The translations under genes were made by a program, and so were the position numbers. The notes under the pieces were generated by a model. It saw only the letters and a program-made list of their open reading frames with translations. It ran no database searches and was not told the DNA's origin. Of a DNA stretch of 64,000 bases, positions 35,747 to 47,608 are shown piece by piece. The number at the start of each line of letters is the position of its first letter. Position 1 is the stretch's first letter. Location of the stretch: positions 31,471,706 through 31,535,705 of the forward strand of contig NC_045139.1 of NCBI RefSeq assembly GCF_008831285.2, written 5' to 3'. Source of the stretch: Nymphaea colorata (Eukaryota; Streptophyta; Magnoliopsida; Nymphaeales; Nymphaeaceae).

Positions 35747-37443
35747 TGGTTGAAAGATGGTGATCGCAATGCATCTTTCTATCAAGCGTCTGGGAAAGGC
35801 AGGAAAAGGAAGAACTGTATCAAACATCTCGTTTGTAAGGACAAAAATATTGAATATCCCCAGCAGATTCGTCAATACTGTGAGGTTTTTTTTTTTTTTT
35901 TTTTTCCAGAATCTGTTAAACACTTTAAAAGATACTGGTAAGCTGGCTGGGAGGTTGAATGCTGGTCCTAAGGTAACTGAATCAAAAAATATATCTCTGC
36001 TTTGTCCTATTACTCTGGATGAAGTAAGAAGGGTTGTCTTTCAGTAAGATAGGCTTAGTTCACCTGTCACCGACGGTTTTGGTGCATGTTTTTATCAGGA
36101 TCGTTGGGAGACTGTTGAATCCAAATCTTCCATGTGTTGCAGACTTTTTCAAGACTGGTCGGTAAACGAAAGAAGTGAACAGATCTATCATCTCTTAATT
36201 CCAGAAGTTGAAGCTGGGAGCTACAAATGATGGAGATCTTTGGCAGATAGCTGACAGGATGAACGCGGTTCTTGCAAGGATTATAGGGCAGGAACAAGGT
36301 GCTTTTCTACTGGGAAGGAAGTTGCAACACAACATTGTTCTTGGAATGAGATAGTTCATTCACTTCATTCCCTTCAATTTGGTAGGAATCAAGCTCTTAT
36401 CTCCAAGGCGTATGACAAAGTCAATTGGAATTTTCGAAATCCTCAGTGTGCTCCCTAGGCTTTGATAAGAGATGGGTGAAACTAATTATGATATATGTAT
36501 CATCGGCTTTGTCACTTTTTGAGCTTAGAAGGGGTGTAAGGCAGGGTAATCCTGTCTCGCCCCACCTTTTTCTAATTGTCCTGGAGGGTTGGTCGAGAAG
36601 ACTCTATTGTTTGGTGGAAGATGGAGATTGGAGCCATCCAGATTCCCCGTGTGCCCAAAGCTGGTTTGTGCTTGCTTTGTTAGCGTATGTTGACGACTTG
36701 TTAGTCTTTTGTAAGGCAGAGAGAAAATCATCGGAGAAATTTGAGGAGTTGTTAGAGGAATGGAAGACAGCTTCAAGGCTGGCTTAAAACAATGAGAAGT
36801 TTGCTATGTTATTTTTCGATATGGACGATGACAGAAGTGTAACCATGTCCAATTTATTGGGTTGGAGATGGAAGGATCTCTCTATAAAATGCCTGGGTCT
36901 TCTCCTATTCATGAAAAACTTAAAGGTAGATTGGTGCTCTGACCTTGTTGAAAGGGTTGAAAAGAGACTATCAGGTTGGAAAGTTCTCATGCTTTCATTT
37001 GTTTGTCAGGAAATGTTTGATAGAGCATGTTATCTACCATGTCATTAGATTCTGGACTACCATTTTTCATCTGCCTGGCTGTTAATTTCCTTGAGGTGAT
37101 CTAGAATCTCGTAAAAAGAAGACCCCTTATAGCTTGGGATGTGTTATGCAGACCCATGCTTGTAGGGGGAGTGCAGAAATGAGTGTTGGTCCTTTGCAAA
37201 GTTGGCCACTATAGAGTGTGAGAAGTCGGCTTGGTGGGCAAAGTTTATTAGCTGGAAATATTTAATCTATCAGCGTATGTGGACTTTGAGGAATCAGGCT
37301 GGAGCTTCCTGGTTCTTTGAGGAAATATTATGGGCATGGAATATGATCCTGGCAGGTAGTTGAGCATTTTGAAGGGCAAGATCAGATTCTGGAAGGACAG
37401 ATGCGCATATATTTGCTTAATTCCCAATATTACAGTTAAGAAA
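35747..37443 (+). pseudogene. L1-type LINE reverse transcriptase fragment B
   Basis: The same element as fragment A, extending further 3'. Best pieces: WLKDGDRNASFYQ; LGFDKRWVKLIMIYVSSA; LRRGVRQGNPVSPHLFLIVL; and LLAYVDDLLVFCKA, where the YADD catalytic box reads YVDD. Near 37130, AWDVLCRPMLVGGV fits the zinc-finger-like (zf-RVT) tail of plant L1 proteins. Stops and frameshifts throughout make it non-functional. The 5' breakpoint falls in the same flanking sequence as fragment A. Confidence 0.85.
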
Positions 37444-37850
37444 GAAGTATGTTCCATGACAATTGATCCTTTCTGTCAAGGAAATGCTAGATTCATACTT
37501 CATCCAGCTTCACGAATTTAAGGCCATTTTTCGTAGTTTAGATGTGCAGTGCCCACAACTTGTATCAGAATAAGACAACCTCAAATTTAAAGGGAGGCCT
37601 GTGGGGGATTGTCTCCCTAAAAAACTTGTTCGGATATGTTTCTCTCTCATTTTCAGGAGGTGGAGTGTAGAAGTTGGCTCAAGTTTGGTTATGTTCCTGG
37701 AAACTGTCTCTCTTTCAATAGATATGGTGAGAATCCACATTGTTGTTCTGTATCATAAGAACGGGAAAAGAGTACTGGTAGAAGGACCCTTAAAATGGTG
37801 CGACCATATGGGTATCCATCTCTTATTAGGAACATGACACTTATAGTTTT
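37444..37850 (+). other. Module X, copy 3 (3' truncated)
   Basis: It begins with the same 'tatgttccatgacaattga' phrase, passes TTTTCAG, then EVECRSWLKF and a GYVPGN variant. It breaks off at about 37790 ('gtagaaggaccc'). Confidence 0.45.
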
Positions 37851-38437
37851 TATTTTATTTTATTTTTTAAAATAATTATTATTTATTAAAATATGGACAG
37901 ACATATGCTGATACGATCAGAAGTAGACCGATATTCGGAAGGTCCCTTATCAGATTGGATATTTATTTAAAGACAAACGTCATTTCTTAAATCTAAATCC
38001 ATCTGATTTCTTAACCAGATGTTAAGTTTTTTCCTATACATAGCGGGCTTTTAGAACCATTTTGGTCAACTATCTGATAGGAATGATGGGATCCATTGAC
38101 ATCTCTAGCAGAAAGAAGCCTATACATGCTGACATTGATAATATTGTGCAGGATGCACGCCGTAGCAGGAAATTAAGGTAAATTAAAAACGAAAGAATGG
38201 CAATCAGTTCAGTTCATGACGCCTTAAACGGTTTACAAAGGTCATGGTTACCTTCGCTCATAAGAATTTATCTTGTTTAATGAGCTGACAAAGTGATCGA
38301 GAATTGAGAGAATTCAACGTTTGTAGGAGAACAAAATGATGTTTCACCCTGATAGGGTCGGTCACCGGGTGACCAGATCGGCATAATTTTAAGTTATTAT
38401 TCCAGAACCGGCCAAAGCAGACACGAGAACTCATGCC
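37851..38437. other. Unassigned; 'gatcggatattta' type repeats
   Basis: The patch at 37900-38110 resembles the degenerate repeats at 10160-10600. No gene is seen. Confidence 0.35.
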
Positions 38438-38880
38438 ATTGCACAACTACCATGGCAATCCAGAACGTCAGGTTACGACCAGATAGCTATTCCATACCTT
38501 TCGTCCTGAAGGCTTGCGCTCACCTTTCTACCACAGCAACTACCATGGCAATCCATGCTCAGGCGGTTCGGATTGTTCTTTGTCAGGATGTTCACGTCCA
38601 GACAGCCTTCATCCAAACTTATGCTGCATGTGGCTGTTTGCCGTGCTCTCGCCAGATTTTTGACCAAATGCCTAACAGAGATTTGATCTCATGGTTATGC
38701 ACAAAATGTATGTTTATACATTGAAACTGCATGCAAATTGTTGCCCAGAAGGATGTAATCTCCCGGACGGCCTTGCTAGCTAATTATGCACAGACCAACC
38801 AACCTAATGCGGCTATCATGCTCTACGTGACCGTATTGTTCTTCCAGGCTGTTCATGAAAACCCGATGGTGAGTGATAAT
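38438..38880 (+). pseudogene. PPR protein fragment
   Basis: The frame from about 38450 reads RPDSYSIPFVLKACAHLS, IHAQAV, DVHVQTAFIQTYAACGCL, ARQIFD-like SRQIFDQMPNRDLISW, then a stop. After a few codons it continues as KDVISRTALLANYAQTNQPN. This is the PLS-type pentatricopeptide repeat pattern of land-plant organellar RNA-editing and processing factors: about one and a half repeats plus the start of the next. The stop and the missing 'W..M' part of a repeat show it is a dead fragment. It may continue upstream as SCHCTTT but has no full gene around it. Confidence 0.75.
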
Positions 38881-39366
38881 TGTCGAGGTTTGTCTCTGGC
38901 ATATTATGGCAAAGTTGATCGAATAAACCTAAAAAAATAAAATGCAAAAAATGCGAAAATAAACATGCAGTAATAAAAAAATGCAAAAGCCGCCAAACAG
39001 CTTAAAAAAAGAAGTGTTTATTCGTGTTTTTTTTTAGTCCTTTTCATTTTTGTCATTTTGTGTCTTTCCCAAAAAATGGGTCTTTCTGCTGTACTATACA
39101 ACTGTCGTGTCGTGTTTTCGAAGCATAAAACGGCTTTTTAAAAGAAAAAACATTTTTTTTTGCGACCATGCTTCAAACTCAAAGTAATTGGAACCCAAAT
39201 TTTACAGTGGAGATGTAGTTTGAAGGTTTGTTTCCAACCGTATTGGTTGCTGAGTATTTGCTACCCTTCTTTTAATTTTTTGTATTGATTGATTATTTGT
39301 CTTAATAAAATGTGGAGGCGTATAGGGTTATGATGTTAGACCATGATTCAGAATTTCACGTTCATA
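38881..39366. other. Unassigned, then array upstream sequence cut by copia
   Basis: A-rich sequence with no gene to about 39200. From 39220, the module X tail and promoter-upstream sequence ('tttgaaggtttg...atgtggaggcgtatagggtt') is found. It is cut at 39366 by the copia element and continues at 47609. Confidence 0.5.
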
Positions 39367-40001
39367 TGTTGGGATAAAAATGGATTGGACACGAATCTAC
39401 TAAAATTAATTCAACAACAAATTATAGCTCAAAGAGATCATGCGATAAGCAACGAATCAACGACCAAGCAATCCAAACAAATTAATTATAATCACAAACT
39501 GCACGAGAAATTTTTATGTGGAAAAACCCCTCAAAATAATGAGGATAAAAAAACCACGGGATACTACGACCTAAACTCAATCCACTATAATCAATGATAT
39601 AAGTTATCCCACGAGAAGCTATACAAAGTCAACCCTTAAAACAATAATATCTCATCAAAACAATATGAGATAAACAATGAGATTATACCGATGGAATGCG
39701 GAAATCGTGGATTGGGAGGAGATGCGTCTGGCTTCCTCCTCGATATCAAAATCTTGCTCAAGCCAAGTGCTCGTAGCCTTCTCTTCCTTGCCTTTCTCTT
39801 CTTCCTCTCCCCTCTTGCTGTGCAACCACACACAAGATCTCCCTTCTTTTTCCCTTTCTTTTCCCCCCAAAAAAGAAAACCTAAGAGAGAGAGAGACGTA
39901 AGAGAGATGGGGGGCACCATCAGGTGCCCTCCCTTTTTCCTCTATCCGTCACTTAAGTGACGGGCCGGATTGGTTCTCTTGAGGCTGAACCCGACCCAAC
40001 A
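39367..40001 (-). repeat. 3' LTR of copia element
   Basis: Matches 46982-47608 with scattered differences by eye. It contains CT-rich sequence in its centre; open frames there are not genes. Confidence 0.9.
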
Positions 40002-40052
40002 AACTCCCCCTCCAGCCTCAAGTGAGGGAACATACATGCAAAATGAACAAAA

Positions 40053-40560
40053 TTAATATACTGCGTTAAAGGCAGTCATCCCAACTAAGTTTCTACATAT
40101 GTCATGTTTCTCTTTAAGTAGAAACTTCGTCATCATATCTACAGGATTATTATCTTTATGGATTTTATCAAGAACAAGCTGCTTCGACTCTAGAACATCA
40201 CGTATCCAATGATACCTCACGTCTATGTGCTTTGACCTTGCATGAAAAGTAGAATTCTTTCCAAGGTTAATAGCACTCCGACTGTCACAGTACTCGTCTT
40301 GACTGAACTGAAGTTCTTGCATGAACCTCTTCATTCATAGTAACTCCTTGCTCGCCTCTGTAGCAGCAATAACTTTGCTTCAGTAGTAGATAATGCTACA
40401 TATTTTTGAAGTCTAGATTGCCAAGAAGCTGCACCACCTGCATATGTCAATAAATATCCGGATATAGATCTTCTCCCATCAATGTCTCCTACCATGTCTG
40501 AATCTATATAGCCAATAAGAATAGATTTTTCTGCCCTAAAACAAAGTCAAGAACTGCTAG
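40053..40560 (-). pseudogene. copia RNase H region
   Basis: Minus-strand reading gives GYIDSDMVGDIDGRRSISGY, then AASWQSRLQKYVALSTTEA, and after a break YCDSRSAINLGKN, then KHIDVRYHWIR. These are the usual copia RNase H blocks. A stop around 40338 separates the two halves. Confidence 0.85.
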
Positions 40561-40899
40561 TCCCACGAAGATATCTCAAAATCCATTTAACTGCTTCCAA
40601 GTGTTTCTTTCCTGGATTTGAGACAAACTGACTAACAACTCCAACTGAATAAGCAATATCAGGTCCATTACATACTATAACATACATCAGACTACTTGTG
40701 GCTAAGGCATAGAGAATTTTCTCCATATCTTCCTTTTATGAATCTGTCCTTGGACTCTGTTTGGTGCTCAACTTGAAATGTGCTGCAAGAAGGGTGCTAA
40801 CAGGCTTTGGCTTGTCCATGTGAAATCTTTGAAGTACCTTTTCAATGTACTTTTCCTGAGATAGCCATAGCTTCTTCGCCTTCCTATCTCGCGTGATCT

Positions 40900-41454
40900 T
40901 CATACCCAAATCTGACTAGCAGGTCCCAAGTCCTTCATAGCAAAATACTTGCTCAACTCATTTTTCAAGCTTGAAATTCTCAATATATTGTTGCCAACAA
41001 TAAGCATGTCATCAACATAAAACATCAAAATGACAAAATCATTACCTGAGAATTTCTTCATAAAGACGCAGTGATCTGAGGTAGTCTTGGTGTACCCATA
41101 CTCCCCCATAAATGACTCGAACTTCTTGTACCACTGCCTAGGTGCTTGGTTCAGACCATACAAGCTTTTTTTTAATCTTCAAACATAGTTTTTTTTACCT
41201 TTCACAGGAAAACCTTCGGGCTGCATCATGTAAATTTCATCATCAATATTACCATGAAGAAAACCTGTTTTCACATCCATCTGATCGATCTCCAAATCAA
41301 GAGTGGCTACCAAACTGAGAACAACTCTGATAGACGACATCTTGACCACCGCTGAGAATATCTCGTCAAAGTCAACTCCATTCCTCTGATTAAACCCCTT
41401 CACAACCAACCTAGTTTTGTATCTTGGGTTTAGAGAGCTTTCATTATGCTTCAC
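40900..41454 (-). pseudogene. copia reverse transcriptase region
   Basis: Two frames, 41179-41454 (RYKTRLVVKGFNQRNGVDF, IDQMDVKTGFLHG) and 40900-41163 (MYGLNQAPRQWYKKFESFM, MFYVDDMLIVG), give most of the RT with the catalytic YVDD box. A short T-rich expansion around 41167-41172 breaks the frame between them. Confidence 0.88.
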
Positions 41455-41878
41455 TCTAAAAACTCATTTGTTTCTCAATGTCCACTTGCCTTGGGGCAAC
41501 TCAACAAGCTCGAAGGTGTGGTTGTCGTAAAGTGACTGTATCTCATCTTTCATGGCTCCCATTCACTTTTCCTTGTACACATCATGCATAGTTTCTTCAT
41601 AGAATTCAGGCTCACCACTGTCAGTCAACAAAATATAGTCACATACGAGATATCTAGTTGAGGGACACCGCTCCCTCGTGGATCTCCGCTGCCGATCTGC
41701 ATCTGAGGAAAAACCCTCAAAATTTTGATCGTCATCTGAATTAGGAATATCTGGCATGTCTAGTTGTCCTTCTGTAGTATCTGCCCAATAGCATCATCTG
41801 CCACTGCTTTTGGAGTATTATGCAGGGGAATATGCTCCACTTCAACTGGTTGATAATTGCTATGAGAAGAATCTTTTA

Positions 41879-44875
41879 GGGGGCGTCTGATGGCCTGGAA
41901 ATGTGGAATTGGAAATATATTTCTGGAAACATATTTCCTGGAAAAAATGAATGAGAAAAAATTTTCCAATTCCAATTTTGATGTGTGTTTGATGACTGAG
42001 AAATATATTTCCAGAAATATATTTCTGTGTTTGATGTAAAGAAACATATTTCCAGAAAATTAATTCTTAGTTTGATAATAAGGAAACAATTTTGCAGATA
42101 TACATACTCTTTTGATATTGTTTCTTAAACACATGGCTAAATAATAAACCATCTACCTAACCCCGACCAGCGATGCAATGAACATGAAGATCAACAATGA
42201 TACAATAGTTTATTCTTGAGAAAAATTAAACCTGAGTAGACCTACAGGATCTGACTTGGGCAACATACAATCAAATATTAAAGAATCACAACTATCCATA
42301 CTGCAGGTACTCCAAAAGGAGGTTGGTAGGCACTGTAATTTTCAGATCAATGTTCAACCTTTGCAGTGCTTTATATACCGCAAGAAATTCAAGCATTGAT
42401 CGCAGATAAATCCTCTAATATACTGCTCATAAGAGGAAATATAAACTTACAGTGATCAGCATAGGAGAAAATGGTTTTGTGGTTGTTTCCTGCTCAATTG
42501 GGATGTGAGTATATTTCACACCAGCAACACGAAAACGTACCTGAAAATATGAAGCAAAGTAATGAGTCATACACCTAGATGAATGTGACTGAGTTTTAAT
42601 GATAGCACTGGCAACCTGACCTCTTCACCTGGCTGTAGTACCAGATCTATTGTCTCACCATCAACTTCCAAAGCCCAAACCCGCAAGCCATCATCATTCA
42701 TGCAACATAAAAATACAGAAAAGTGCATAATATGTCATAGATAAAAAGCAGATTAAGAGTATTACAAGGACTACATTGATTCTTTGAGCAGATAAAGGAG
42801 ATCATAAGAGCAATTGGTCCGTACAATTTAGATGGCTGTGGAAGAGCATCATTTGGTACATGTATATCTTCAAAAAAAATCCTAGAGACACTATTATACA
42901 CACTCAGTAAGAGCACAGACACCACAAATAAAAAAAATTGCATTCTGTTAAAGTATAATAAAAAACAAAAACAGAAAATGCACAACACGTCCATATGAAA
43001 CCTAATAGATTTAGGTCATGCTTAATCGTGTTAATGTTCAGCTTGCATGGATTAAATAGTTTGAAAACTTTCCTGCAAAAGGTCACAATTACTATAACGA
43101 TTTTTCCATGACTTTATGGGTCAATGGACTACGAAGGCAGTAGTTTTGTGGTTGCTGTCTCGATGCTAGATGGCCACGATGTGCCACTGTTGGAGAGAGC
43201 TGAAGTTGGGGATAGAAGAGACTTAGCCGAGATGATGCTTCTTAACAGATTGCTTGGGTTGATTAGGATATACTGTGTTGTGTCGCATGTCATGTTGGTG
43301 ATGTTGTTCATCCATATAGTTGTTTAGGGGAATTCTGTTCCTAGTTTCTGATGCTCAGCATCCCCATTTTATTATGTAAATAAATTTGTTTGGAATGAAA
43401 AGGCGGGAGCTATCTCCTAGCAACCTTGATTGGAAATGAAAACAAAAACATGCAAGAAGAAAGGAAGGGTCCATATGACATAAAGCATTTAACTTACCAA
43501 TTCTGAAGGTAGACAGCCACAACCGCATATCACATATCATATTCTTCAAGTTAGACAAGGGAGACCAACGAAGAGGGTTTCTGGTTTCCTTACAGGAAAA
43601 GAAGAATGAAGGCAACTAAACGCAGATAGCCGTAATTCGTAAACAGAAGCAGTTATCAACCATGTCCTTAAGTAGTGTTTCCTTCTAAACATGTATGCCC
43701 TAGCCCCAAAATTCCAGAAACTGATTTCTCTATGTTGCTAAAAAATAAAAAAGGGAAGACTAAACAATAACAAACCCAGAAACAATATCTGTTTGATCAT
43801 AACTGTGGACTCTCTCTCCCCACCTATACCTCAACAAGCATCCCTTCAACGAAACCTATTCATGATGGGTTCTGCAAACCCAACTCCTAAAATGATGGTA
43901 TAAGGCAGAAAATGCAAAAAACCCAAAGTGAGTGCTCCTTAAATCGATTATGATGCAGGCGAAAACACAAGGCAGGCGACGCTTTTTGCCCAATATACTT
44001 TTATAAATTCGGAATCTCCAGTTCCTAGAATAATCAACACTACAACAACAAAAACAACAACATCAACCACAAAAGAAAAATACTGAGCTGGCCACTCGTT
44101 AATTGATCGAGACGGGAATATGACCTCAATAATGCAAGATTGCACTAAGCCACAAAGAGGAAACCAAAAAGAAAAGAGCGAAAGAAAAAAGGAATAATCT
44201 TTTCCTTTTCTTATGAATTATTGATCAAACCAGAACTAAAAACAATGCAGATATGGAAAAAAACAGGACACGCTTTTTTCTGCCAACAAAAAGAAGCGGA
44301 ATACAGAAAATAACAGAGGGACAGAGAAAGATGATGACGGGTCTCACTCACTCGGTCGTTTTCCTTCGAAGAGTTGCAGATACAGGAACAGGATGCACAA
44401 TGCCACAACGCCGAGTTTTAAACCGAAGGGGGTCGTCAAGCTCCGTCCCGCTCTGGCAGTTCCACAATGTCGAGGATAAACGTTTCCATTGAAGAGACCA
44501 CGCCATCTCCTGGCAGAGGACAGTGGATGGGAACCCATTCACCAGCTGCTTGGGATTTCCAAAGTGAGACAAAGAGAGAAAGAAAGAGAAGGCCGAAGAG
44601 AGTGAGAGAGACGACGTGGGGATTGAAGCAGCAGCAGGAGGTTGAGAACGATGAAGCAGCGGCAGGAGGAAGACGCGAGCCCTAACGGGCGAAAAAAAAA
44701 ATCCAGAAATATGTTTCCACCCCTCGTGGTGGAAACATGTTTCCGGAAATATTTTTTCGGAAACAGGTTTAACGGCTCCAAAAAAAATTCCGCGTTTGAT
44801 GAAACCAGAAATTTTTTAAAATTTTGAATTTTTTTTCTGCTGCTACAGGACTTTTCTTACCCGTCAAACGAGCTC
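41879..44875. mobile_element. PIF/Harbinger-like non-autonomous element carrying host exons
   Basis: The 2997-bp insert is flanked by TTA on both sides (41876-41878 and 44876-44878). Its ends, GGGGGCGTCTGATGG and (complement) GAGCTCGTTTGACGG, form imperfect terminal inverted repeats of the G..C..GTTTGA type usual for PIF/Harbinger. Subterminal regions are full of 'tatttccagaaat' type inverted motifs. No transposase or Myb-like ORF is visible. The interior carries, on the minus strand, spliced-gene pieces resembling RNA polymerase III subunit RPC8, plus unassigned sequence at 43100-44700 (including a short GC-rich part near 44390-44690) that may be further captured gene DNA. It split the copia polyprotein between integrase and reverse transcriptase. 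Confidence 0.8.
42451..42881 (-). pseudogene. Captured RPC8-like (Pol III subunit) exons
   Basis: Three minus-strand exons lie in order. 42825-42881 reads FFEDIHVPNDALPQPSK. 42621 to about 42700 reads NDDGLRVWALEVDGETIDL, then PGEE. 42451-42540 reads VRFRVAGVKYTHIPIEQE, then KPFSPMLIT. Exon edges have AG/GT signals (donor GTAAGT after the last; TTTTCAG before it). The combination FFEDI.VP.-P.PS, an ...EE+RFRV block, and KPF.PM+ITG matches the C-terminal S1-like half of RNA polymerase III subunit RPC8 (yeast Rpc25, an Rpb7 relative). Introns are retained, so capture was at the DNA level. A minus-strand segment at 43500-43565 (ICDMRLWLSTFRI) may be a decayed earlier exon. The middle acceptor (near 42700) is not clear. 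It is incomplete and not expected to be functional. Confidence 0.65.
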
Positions 44876-45860
44876 TTACTATTTTCTGAATATTCTCAAT
44901 ATTCTGATCTTCAACAAATACCACATCCCTGCTTCTGACAAGCTTCTTCTCAACTGGATCATACAATATGTAACAAAATTCATCATGGCCATAACTCAAA
45001 AACATACACTGCCTGCTTTTTTATTCTAATTTCGATCTCTCATCCTTCGGTATATGCACAAATGCCCTGCATTCAAATACACGTAAGTGCTCATAGGATA
45101 CATCCTTCTCATACCAAACTCTGTTAGGAACATCACCATCCAAAGGAACATGTGGAGACAAGTTAATCGCATAAGCAGCAGTATGTAAAGCTTCACACAA
45201 AAAAGAATCAGATAACTTAGCTTCATATATGAGACATCTAACTCTCCCCATGAGTGTCATGTTCATTCTTTCTGCCACACCATTCAACCGAGGAGTCTTA
45301 GGTGGAGTCTTCTGGTGTCTGATGCCATGAGATCTGCAATACTCATCAAATGGACCAATATACTCTCCTCCATTATTGCTGCGAACACACTTCAGCTTCT
45401 TTCTTTACTGCCTTTCAACCATTGCATGAAAGTCCTTAAAAACACCAAGGACTTGGTCTTTTCTCTTCAAAGAATAGACCCAAACTTTCTTGAAAAAATC
45501 ATCAATAAACGTGACAAAATAAAATACACCACCATGTGAACTTACTTTCATAGGAGCACATACATCTGTATGAACCAGCTCAAGTGCTTCAGACTTTCTG
45601 GAAGATAGATGACTCCTGAAAGAGACCCGCGTTTGCTTCTCTGCAAAGCAAAGACTGGATTTATCAAGCTTATCCTTCTTTACATCTCGCAGAAGATTCT
45701 TCTTGATCAAGAATTGCAGTCCATTGTCACTCATATGTCTCAACCTCTTGTGCCATAACTCAATAGAATTCTCATCATGTGTCACATGCACCATATATAA
45801 GGATTGTTGCTGCATTTCTTGCCTCGAGCAATAATCAAAGAACCTCTGGTAAACTTCCAT
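44876..45860 (-). pseudogene. copia integrase region
   Basis: 45405-45860 gives the GAG-pre-integrase and first integrase part (LWHKRLRHMSDNGLQFL, LELVHTDVCAPM, YFVTFIDDF). 45021-45287 gives NGVAERMNMTLMGRVRC. 44876-45005 gives the C-terminal LYDPVEKKLVRSRDVVF. The C..GKQ zinc-binding part reads CFAEKQTRVSF. Frame breaks separate the parts. Confidence 0.88.
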
Positions 45861-46980
45861 TGGCCATCATCAAAAGTGTTGTGGAGCCTTCCTGTAGAGA
45901 TAAGGTTCAGATGCATGTCAGGTGCATGCTTCACTTCTGTCAGCTTCAATAGGACTCTATTTGCATTGTTCAGAATGACGTCGCCTCTGCTTACAACCTG
46001 AGACAAAGAATCATTACTCATTCTCAAAGTACCAAAATCACCAGAAATATATGAAGAGAAAAAATCCTTATGGGAAGTAACATGAAAAGCTGAACCACTA
46101 TCAACAAGCGAACAAGTATCATCTCTTGCAATATTAACCATATCAGCATCACAAACCATAAACATTTCATGTTGTGCAGCAACTGCGATCTCCTGTTTTT
46201 CCCCAATTTTATTCTCATTCTTCAGCTAGAAGCAATACTTCTTTATGTGCCCTTTCTTTCCGCTGTGGTGGCATTCCAAATTCTTATATCTGGATTTGGT
46301 CTTGCTTCTGCTTTTATCTCTGTCCGTCACTCTTGAATTTACTTCTCCCCCTGTTCTCTGTGAAAAGAACCTCTGTCTGAGAAGAGTAGGCCTAAGATTT
46401 TCTTCTCATCTCCTCATTAAGAATAACTGACTTAACAGTCTCTAAAGAAACAGCCCTATTAGTAGCAAAATTAGTAAGCGAGACTCTAAATGTCTTCCAT
46501 GAATCAAGAAAAGTAGCAAGTAATAATAATCCCAAAATCTCATATTCAAATTTAACACCCATACTGGATAACTGACTGATGATCCTCTAAAAATCATTTA
46601 AAAAATCTGACACTGAACTGCCATCCCTGAAATTCAAATTCATCAATCTTTTCAGAAGAAATAATTTACTATTTCCTGTCTTGGAGGCATAAAGATTTTC
46701 TAATTTTACCCACAAACTACATGCATGATTTTCATCTTGGGTGTGGTTATAAACATTTTCATCCACAAATTGTCAAATGAAACCACAAACTTGTTTGTGT
46801 TCAAATTCTCATTCCTCATCAGACTTAGAATCGGGCTTTTCTTTGAAAAAAACTTGGAGGTGTATAGCCTTTACATATAAGAGATCTTTCATCTTATTTT
46901 TCCATAGACTATAATTAGTCTCATTTATGCTAATCATACAACTAGTACCAAAAACAATTTTGTTTTCCACCAATACCACT
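45782..46980 (-). pseudogene. copia gag and protease region
   Basis: The protease frame 45782-46165 has LVDSGSAFHVT, the copia aspartic protease core with Ser after DSG. Upstream, 46206-46290 reads CHHSGKKGHIKKYC, a CCHC knuckle whose second Cys is Ser, followed by a stop. The gag part to 46980 is broken into short frames (best 46809-47009). Confidence 0.8.
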
Positions 46981-46981
46981 T

Positions 46982-47608
46982 TGTTGGGATAAAAATGGAG
47001 TGGACACAAATCTACTAAAATTAATTCAACAACAAACTATAGCCCAAATAGATCATGCGATAAGCAACGAATCAACGACCAAGCAATCCAAACAAACTAA
47101 TCACAATCACAAACTGCACGAAAAATTTTTACGTGGAAAAATCCCTCAAAACAATGAGGGTAAAAAAACCACGGGGTACTACGACCCAAACTCAATCCAC
47201 TATAATCAATGATATAAGTTATCCCATGAGGGGCTACACAAAGTCAACCCTCAAACAATAATATCTCATCAAAATAATATGAGATAAACGAAGAGAATAT
47301 CACCGAAGGAATGCGGAAATCGTGGATTGGGAGGAGATGCGTCTGGCTTCCTCCTCGATATCAAAATCTTGCTCAAGCCAAGTGCTCGTGGCCTTTTCTT
47401 CCTTGCTTCCTCTCTCCTCTTGCTGTGCAGCCACACACAAGATCTCCCATTTCCTTTTCTCTTTCTTTTCCCTCAAAAAAAGAATACCTAAGAGAAAAAG
47501 AGACGTGAGAGAGATGGGGGGGAGCATCGGGTGCCCTCCCTTTTTCCTCCGCCCGTCACTTAAGTGACGGGCTGGATCAGGTCCTCTTGAGGCTGGACCG
47601 ACCCAACA
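46982..47608 (-). repeat. 5' LTR of copia element
   Basis: The upstream LTR in element orientation; its inner side is followed by TGGTATTGG on the minus strand. Confidence 0.9.

Larger units (their letters stand above)
39367..47608 (-). mobile_element. Ty1/copia retrotransposon (8.2 kb with nested insert)
   Basis: Two LTRs of about 630 bp (39367-40001 and 46982-47608; TGTTGGG...CCCAACA) bound minus-strand gag, protease, integrase, reverse transcriptase and RNase H in copia order. A polypurine tract (complement of 40002-40018) abuts the downstream LTR. TGGTAT, the start of an initiator-tRNA-Met binding site, lies next to the upstream LTR. The target repeat is CAATA on the right. The left copy reads CATA, one base short, as deduced by comparison with an uninterrupted unit at 18285. 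The coding region has stops and frameshifts, so it is not autonomous now. A 3.0-kb Harbinger-like element lies between integrase and RT. The insertion sits about 430 bp upstream of the ATG of NAC-like copy 5. Confidence 0.9.

Noticed and set aside
39636-39960. Overlapping open frames of 71-94 aa on both strands
   Set aside because: They lie inside the copia LTR and recur in the other LTR (47300-47611). LTRs do not code for protein here.
43124-43327. 67-aa + strand frame inside the Harbinger-like element
   Set aside because: It has no domain and is on the opposite strand to the captured exons. It could be an exon remnant but nothing supports a gene.
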